A DNA stretch of 10,960 bases from Elusimicrobiota bacterium (GTDB lineage Bacteria; Elusimicrobiota; Elusimicrobia; Elusimicrobiales; UBA9959): the NCBI GenBank assembly GCA_003500765.1, contig DNQL01000196.1, forward strand, positions 1 to 10,960, read 5' to 3'. Positions 7,263 through 10,960 of this stretch are shown in pieces. The position numbers and the translations under genes were made by a program. Each line of letters begins with the position of its first letter. Position 1 is the first letter of the stretch. The notes under the pieces are model-generated. The model searched no databases. It saw only the letters and a list, made by a program, of their open reading frames with translations, and was not told the origin of the DNA.

Positions 7263-7892
7263 TCAGGGATTCTTCCTTATAAAAGCCGCCGCGTCGCGCA
7301 GGTCCGACAGGGGCGAGAACTTTATTCCCCCGGCGCGGCACAGCGCTTTCAGCCTGCCGGCGGCGTATACCTTGTCTGCCAGCCCGGCCGCGCGCAGGTC
7401 GCTCGGGGCGTCGCCGCAGAACAGGACGCGGAAGCCGCGGTCGCGGTAATCCTTAACCCGCCCCGCCTTGAACGCCGGCAGCGCCCCTCCGTCCAGGTCG
7501 GCGTACTCTATGTCCCAGCCGGCGCCGCTCCGGCGGGCCCTGCCGAACGAGGTCTTCGCCTTTACTCCCCACTTTTTCAGCAGCGGCCGCGCGTAGATGT
7601 CGGCGCCGCCGCTGACTATGTCGAAAGGGATCCGCCGGCCGGCGCAGAAAGCCGAGAAAGCGCTCAGGCCGGCGCGCGGTTTCATGGAGCGCAGTATGAA
7701 AGACTCTATCTCGGGTCGGGACGCGGCCAGCCGGGAGAAGCCGCGGCGCATCCACTTTTCCACCGACTGCCCCGGCGCGTAGGAGCGCTCTATGTCCGCC
7801 GCGGTGAAGACCCCGAATTCGAGCAGTATGGCGTCTCCCACGTCGGCGAGCGTCAGCGTCCCGTCGAAATCGGAGACCACGGCCCATTTCAT
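7263..7892 (-). CDS. HAD-IB phosphatase, MtnX/SerB-like
   Basis: A 209-residue cytoplasmic HAD hydrolase of the SerB/MtnX type. Motif I is DFDGTLT (D8 nucleophile, D10 acid), motif II is IVSGG (S94), and motif IV is FCGDAPSD (158-165) with metal-binding D161 and D165. A helical cap at about 20-75 follows motif I, as in phosphoserine phosphatase and in the methionine-salvage enzyme MtnX. The pattern DIVSGGADIYARPLL and GDAPSDLRAAGLADKVYA is closest to MtnX-like proteins, but no other methionine-salvage gene is in view, so the substrate is unknown. The ATG at 7892 is chosen because motif I then lies at residues 8-14, as usual. The same frame stays open far upstream, but that part is antisense-like Arg/Pro-rich sequence inside the neighbouring hydrolase gene. 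It lies 11 bases after the hydrolase and 19 before lgt. Confidence 0.85.
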   Translation of the reverse strand: MKWAVVSDFDGTLTLADVGDAILLEFGVFTAADIERSYAPGQSVEKWMRRGFSRLAASRPEIESFILRSMKPRAGLSAFSAFCAGRRIPFDIVSGGADIYARPLLKKWGVKAKTSFGRARRSGAGWDIEYADLDGGALPAFKAGRVKDYRDRGFRVLFCGDAPSDLRAAGLADKVYAAGRLKALCRAGGIKFSPLSDLRDAAAFIRKNP

Positions 7893-7903
7893 TTTTTCAG
7901 CCT

Positions 7904-8536
7904 TTATAGCGCCGCCGAGATGAATTCGTCGCTGCCCTTGGCGGCCAGCTTGATGTAAATATTGTGCAGCTTCTGCGCGCCGATGGTGGTGGAGGAGCCG
8001 TTGTAGGCGTGGCCGGGCCAGACCGCCGTGCCGTCCGGCAGGGCGGCCAGCTTGAGCAGGCTCTGCCTCATCTGTTCCGGGTCGGCCCCCGGCAGGTCCA
8101 CCCGTCCTATCTCGCCCACGAAAAGGGTGTCTCCCGTGAAGACGGCGCCGGGGCCGAGGAGGGAGCAGGAACCGGGCGTGTGGCCCGGAGTGTGGAGGAC
8201 CTTGAGCTTGAGCGCGCCGGCCTCCAGCTGTTCGCCGTCGGTGACCGGCAGCAGGCGGGACGCGTCCAGCCCTTCGGCCATGTGGTTGTCGGCCGGGTGC
8301 AGCGCCGCCTGCAGGCCCTCGTAGCGCTCCAGGAACCAGGCCGCCGCGTTCACGTGGTCGGGGTGGCCGTGGGTGAGGATCAGGAGGGCGGGTTTGAGGC
8401 CGAGCGCCAGTATCTCTTTTTCTATCTTCGCGCCTTCCCAGCACGGGTCTATGACCGCGCATTCGGGGCCGTCGCCCTCCCAGGCCAGGTAGCAGAAATT
8501 GTCCATCGGCCCGGCGCCGATCTGTTTAACGTTCAT
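7904..8536 (-). CDS. Metallo-beta-lactamase-fold hydrolase, glyoxalase II-like
   Basis: A 210-residue MBL-fold hydrolase with the complete binuclear metal set: THGHPDH (55-61; H56, H58, D60, H61), HTPGHTPGS (H119), FTGDTLF (D136) and PGH (H176). The spacing and the GDTLFVGEIGRVDLPG segment fit the glyoxalase II / hydroxyacylglutathione hydrolase-like group (YcbL/GloB-type). The protein is short and lacks the C-terminal glutathione-binding helices of true GloB, so the natural thioester or lactone substrate is unknown. No signal peptide; cytoplasmic. The ATG overlaps the ftsB-like stop as ATGA, implying coupled translation, and the HAD gene follows after 11 bases. The coupling to a divisome gene is probably operonic convenience rather than shared function. 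Confidence 0.88.
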   Translation of the reverse strand: MNVKQIGAGPMDNFCYLAWEGDGPECAVIDPCWEGAKIEKEILALGLKPALLILTHGHPDHVNAAAWFLERYEGLQAALHPADNHMAEGLDASRLLPVTDGEQLEAGALKLKVLHTPGHTPGSCSLLGPGAVFTGDTLFVGEIGRVDLPGADPEQMRQSLLKLAALPDGTAVWPGHAYNGSSTTIGAQKLHNIYIKLAAKGSDEFISAAL

Positions 8537-8838
8537 TTGTCCTTTTCCTTTTCCGAAGGAGGGGGGAAGCGGAACTCTATTTCCCCTTCCCTGAGCATGC
8601 CCAGTTCCCTGCGGGCGTTGTATTCCACGCTCTCGGTCCTGGCGGTCTCCGCGGCCGCTTTCTTAAGGTCCTCGCTTTCGGCCCTGAGCTCGGCCAGCCG
8701 CCTCTTCATCTTGAATACTTCTATCTTGTTGGAGACCAGCGAGCGGAAGCCGGGATTGGCCAGCAGCAGGACGGCCGCGGCCAGCGCGAGCAGCGCCAGC
8801 CCCGTCCTCCTCGTGATAAAGGCGTCTTTTTTTCGCAT
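8533..8838 (-). CDS. ftsB: FtsB/DivIC-like septum formation initiator
   Basis: A 101-residue single-pass membrane protein: a basic N-terminus (MRKKDAFITRR), one transmembrane helix at about 12-28, a periplasmic coiled coil at about 37-66 (KIEVFKMKRRLAELRAESEDLKK), and the family end motif YNARRELGMLREGEIEFRF (73-91). FtsB/DivIC forms a complex with FtsL and FtsQ/DivIB that activates septal wall synthesis. The ATG at 8838 is preferred. An in-frame ATG at 8883 would add 15 residues (MVSQYRLRPPPLLSR), but that stretch lies in the 8853-8915 palindrome and the length would be unusual. Neither start has a clear Shine-Dalgarno. Placement directly after eno is a conserved neighbourhood of FtsB/DivIC genes in several proteobacterial groups. 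The charged tail SEKEKDK overlaps the next gene by 4 bases. Confidence 0.82.
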   Translation of the reverse strand: MRKKDAFITRRTGLALLALAAAVLLLANPGFRSLVSNKIEVFKMKRRLAELRAESEDLKKAAAETARTESVEYNARRELGMLREGEIEFRFPPPSEKEKDK

Positions 8839-8852
8839 CCGGGAAAGTAGAG

Positions 8853-8915
8853 GGGGCGGCCGGAGGCGGTACTGGGACACCATGCCGCATGGTGTCCCCC
8901 GCTGATGGCCGCCCC
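8853..8915. repeat. REP-like hairpin between eno and ftsB
   Basis: Three nested pairings share one centre: outer GGGGCGGCC (8853-8861) with GGCCGCCCC (8907-8915), then GCGG (8866-8869) with CCGC (8899-8902), then a perfect 11-bp GGGACACCATG (8874-8884) with CATGGTGTCCC (8888-8898) around a CCG loop. There is a TACT bulge on one side and a 4-by-4 internal loop. No U-run follows on either strand, so it is not a standard terminator. An interrupted intergenic palindrome of this size inside an operon is typical of REP-type elements, which can stabilise upstream mRNA or attenuate downstream genes. A protein-binding site is the alternative. Confidence 0.7.
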
Positions 8916-8925
8916 GCGGCGGTAT

Positions 8926-10209
8926 TTACTTGAAGCGGAAAGCCGCGTCCTTGGCGTACTTGGCCTTCTTGCCCAGTTCCTCCTCGATGCGGATGAGCTG
9001 GTTGTACTTGCAGAGGCGCTCGCTGCGGCACGGCGCGCCCGTCTTGATGGCGCCGGCGTTGGTGGCGACGGCCAGGTCCGCTATGAAGGCGTCCTCGGTC
9101 TCGCCCGAGCGGTGGGAGATGACGGTGGCGTAGTCCGCCTCGTGCGCCATGTTGATGACGCGGATGGTCTCGGTCAGGGAGCCGATCTGGTTGAGCTTTA
9201 TGAGGATGGCGTTGCCGATATCCTCTTCGATGCCCCTCTTGAGGCGTTCGGGATTGGTGACGAATATGTCGTCGCCCACGATGCGGGCCTTCTTGCCGAG
9301 CTGCTTGGTGAAGTGCTCCCAGCCTTCCCAGTCGTCCTCGGACAGCGGGTCCTCGTAGGAGATGATGGGGAAATGCTTCTTCCAGTCGACGTAACGGGCC
9401 GTCAGTTCCTGGGCGGTCAGGTTGGCGCCCTCGAACATGTAGCTGCCGTTCTTGTAGAACTCGCTGGCGGCGGAGTCGAAGGCGATCTGCACTTCCTTGA
9501 AAGTGTAGCCGGCCTCCTTGATCGCTTTCACGATGGTCTCGATGACGGCCTCGTGCGTGAAGATCTTTGGGGCGAAGCCGCCCTCGTCGCCGACCGCGGT
9601 GGTGTAGCCGCCCTTAGCGAGGATGGCCTTGAGCGTGTGGTACACCTCGGCGCCCATGCGTATGGCGTCGGTGAACTTCGCCGCGCCCGTCGGGACTATC
9701 ATGAACTCCTGGATGTTGATGCCGCTGTCGGCGTGCTTGCCGCCGTTGACGATGTTGAGCATCGGGGCGGGCAGCAGGAAGTCCTTGTGCTTTATGCCGT
9801 AGGCCTTGCGGATATAGGCGTAGAGCGGGAGCTTAGCCGACTGCGCGCCGGCGCGGGCCAGCGCCATGGAGACGGAGAGGATGGCGTTGGCGCCCAGCTT
9901 GCTCTTGGTCTGGGTGCCGTCGAGCTCTATCATCTGGTCGTCTATCTTCTCCTGCTCGGCCTTGAGGCCGATGAGCTCGGGGGCGATGAGCTTGTTGACG
10001 TTCTCGACGGCCTTGAGCACGCCCTTGCCGCGGTACCGCTTGCCGCCGTCGCGCAGTTCCAGCGCCTCGTGCGTTCCTGTGGAGGCGCCGCTGGGTACGG
10101 CGGCGCGGCCGAAGGAGCCGTCGGCGAGCAGCACGTCGGTCTCCACCGTGGGGAAGCCGCGGGAATCTAGTATCTCGCGGGCGGTCACTTTTTTGATCTT
10201 GGCGTCCAT
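8926..10209 (-). CDS. eno: Enolase (phosphopyruvate hydratase)
   Basis: Cytoplasmic glycolytic enzyme that converts 2-phosphoglycerate to phosphoenolpyruvate. At 427 residues it has normal length. The N-terminal cap ([17 protein letters not shown]) is followed by the mobile loop [16 protein letters not shown] and the barrel. Catalytic E209 lies in GDEGGFAP (208-214), and the base K338 in the signature [14 protein letters not shown] (335-348). Metal ligands are D245 (IAFDSAAS), E286 (YEDPL) and D313 ([10 protein letters not shown]). H159, E168 and SHRSGETED (365-373) are also as expected. The ATG at 10209 has AAGGAG about 10 bases upstream, a little long. It starts 37 bases after the phosphohexomutase stop and probably shares its mRNA. 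An 87-base gap with a palindrome then precedes ftsB, which could set a higher level for eno than for the genes after it. Nothing in the protein looks unusual. Confidence 0.98.
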   Translation of the reverse strand: MDAKIKKVTAREILDSRGFPTVETDVLLADGSFGRAAVPSGASTGTHEALELRDGGKRYRGKGVLKAVENVNKLIAPELIGLKAEQEKIDDQMIELDGTQTKSKLGANAILSVSMALARAGAQSAKLPLYAYIRKAYGIKHKDFLLPAPMLNIVNGGKHADSGINIQEFMIVPTGAAKFTDAIRMGAEVYHTLKAILAKGGYTTAVGDEGGFAPKIFTHEAVIETIVKAIKEAGYTFKEVQIAFDSAASEFYKNGSYMFEGANLTAQELTARYVDWKKHFPIISYEDPLSEDDWEGWEHFTKQLGKKARIVGDDIFVTNPERLKRGIEEDIGNAILIKLNQIGSLTETIRVINMAHEADYATVISHRSGETEDAFIADLAVATNAGAIKTGAPCRSERLCKYNQLIRIEEELGKKAKYAKDAAFRFK

Positions 10210-10225
10210 TTTGTTAGTTCTCCTT

Positions 10226-10238
10226 GGGGCTGAGCCCC
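10226..10238 (-). promoter_or_regulatory. Small hairpin abutting the eno ribosome binding site
   Basis: GGGGC-TGA-GCCCC, a perfect 5-bp stem with a 3-base loop, directly abuts the AAGGAG of eno on the minus strand. It could tune ribosome access or partly separate eno expression from the gene before it. It is too short, and lacks a U-run, to be a convincing terminator. Confidence 0.3.
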
Positions 10239-10246
10239 GTTTCGAT

Positions 10247-10960
10247 TTAAAACTTGCCGTCGGCGATCTTCCTGCCGGCGTCCACCAGCTTGGCCAGCCC
10301 GTTCTGCGAGGAGGCCTCGGCGTATATGCGCACCACCGGTTCGGTGCCCGAGGGGCGCAGGCCCAGCCAGGACCCGTCGCGCATTATGAACTTGAAGCCG
10401 TCGGTGTGGTCTATGCGCCAGACCGACGAGCCGCCTACGTTGAGCGGCGGCTTGGAGCTCAGCCTGGCCGCCAGGGCCGGCATGTCCGCGTCCGGTCCCA
10501 GGCGCAGGTTGACGCGCGTGTTGAGGAAGGTCCCGACCCGCTTGCGCAGGTCGGCCAGGACTTTCCCGAGCGGCTTGCGTTCGTAGGCGTAGAGCTCGGC
10601 CAGCAGCATGCAGGCCAGGATCCCGTCCTTCTCGGGCACGTGGTTCATGATCGACAGCCCGCCCGACTCCTCGCCGCCGATGAGGAACTGGCCGGTGCGC
10701 AGCATGTTGCCCACGTACTTGAAGCCGACCGGGGTCTCGCGGACCTCGAGGGAGTGGCTCTTGGCCACCGCGTCGGCGAAATGAGAGGTCATGACCGAGC
10801 GGGCGACCTTGCCCTTCATGCCGCGGTTGCGGACCAGGTGGTCCAGCAGCAGCGCCAGCACGTCGTTGGGGGCTATCCAGGTGCCGTCGGAGTCGATCAC
10901 GCCGAAGCGGTCGCCGTCGCCGTCGCAGGCCAGGCCGAGGGCGAGCTTGCCCTTGAGCAC
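10247..10960 (-). CDS. Alpha-D-phosphohexomutase (phosphoglucomutase/phosphomannomutase type), C-terminal part; start outside window
   Basis: The frame is open to the right edge, so about 237 C-terminal residues of an enzyme of some 450-480 are seen; the phosphoserine loop lies beyond the window. The family interconverts hexose 1- and 6-phosphates through a bisphosphate intermediate. The metal loop [10 protein letters not shown] (about 11-20 of the visible part), the sugar-binding GGEESGGLS (about 94-102), and the phosphate-binding [17 protein letters not shown] near the C-terminus are all intact. GEESGG fits glucose- or mannose-phosphate mutases and GlmM-like enzymes less than strictly, so the substrate is left open. 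Its position before enolase suggests sugar-phosphate supply, and the GH57 branching enzyme nearby would need glucose-1-phosphate-derived polymer, but this link is inference. The visible first codon (GTG) should not be taken as the start. It ends in TAA 37 bases before eno. Confidence 0.92.
   Translation of the reverse strand: MLKGKLALGLACDGDGDRFGVIDSDGTWIAPNDVLALLLDHLVRNRGMKGKVARSVMTSHFADAVAKSHSLEVRETPVGFKYVGNMLRTGQFLIGGEESGGLSIMNHVPEKDGILACMLLAELYAYERKPLGKVLADLRKRVGTFLNTRVNLRLGPDADMPALAARLSSKPPLNVGGSSVWRIDHTDGFKFIMRDGSWLGLRPSGTEPVVRIYAEASSQNGLAKLVDAGRKIADGKF

Noticed and set aside
7893..8462. Upstream extension of the HAD frame to 399 codons
   Set aside because: The extension is Arg/Pro/Gly/His-rich off-frame reading of the MBL gene; HAD motif I starts right after the ATG at 7892.
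8839..8883. Upstream ATG at 8883 as the ftsB start
   Set aside because: The extra 15 residues fall in the palindrome, have no family support and would lengthen the short cytoplasmic tail before the membrane helix.

Overview
The window is GC-rich bacterial DNA, densely packed with housekeeping genes. It shows no mobile-element genes, CRISPR array, tRNA or rRNA. An Lgt-type lipoprotein enzyme, a small FtsB/DivIC-like divisome protein, a GH57 glucan branching enzyme preceded by a DUF4912 protein, and frequent ATA and AGG codons despite the high GC fit an uncultured diderm lineage. Elusimicrobiota is my best guess; this is inference and no marker gene here proves it.

Layout. (1) Bases 1-654 (+) carry the C-terminal 217 residues of PurH, whose formyltransferase domain looks divergent at expected active-site positions. 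A perfect bidirectional hairpin terminator (672-701) separates it from (2) a minus-strand threonine-catabolism pair, a tdh-like dehydrogenase (1947-2987) followed by kbl (719-1912). The Tdh-like protein keeps its structural-zinc cysteines but appears to have lost two catalytic-zinc ligands. (3) From a compact divergent intergenic region with two face-to-face promoter candidates, the plus-strand pair DUF4912 + GH57 (3086-5085) is read with a 4-base ATGA overlap. (4) A 444-base convergent gap (5086-5529) has no credible gene but is almost filled by two adjacent concentric palindromes of about 200 bp each, the second containing a good intrinsic terminator. (5) From the right edge to 5530 the minus strand reads as one long array in the order phosphohexomutase, eno, ftsB-like, metallo-beta-lactamase-fold hydrolase, HAD phosphatase, lgt, rluA-family pseudouridine synthase. 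Gaps are short or overlapping, except for an 87-base eno/ftsB gap that carries a 63-base REP-like hairpin.

How the genes fit together. Purine synthesis, threonine-to-glycine conversion, alpha-glucan branching (glycogen-type storage), sugar-phosphate isomerisation and glycolysis (phosphohexomutase, enolase), cell division, lipoprotein maturation and rRNA modification are all core functions. I see no defence or secondary-metabolism system. The parts most worth a second look are the non-coding palindromes at 5092-5518, the altered zinc site of the Tdh-like enzyme, the divergent PurH active site and the palindrome at 8853-8915.
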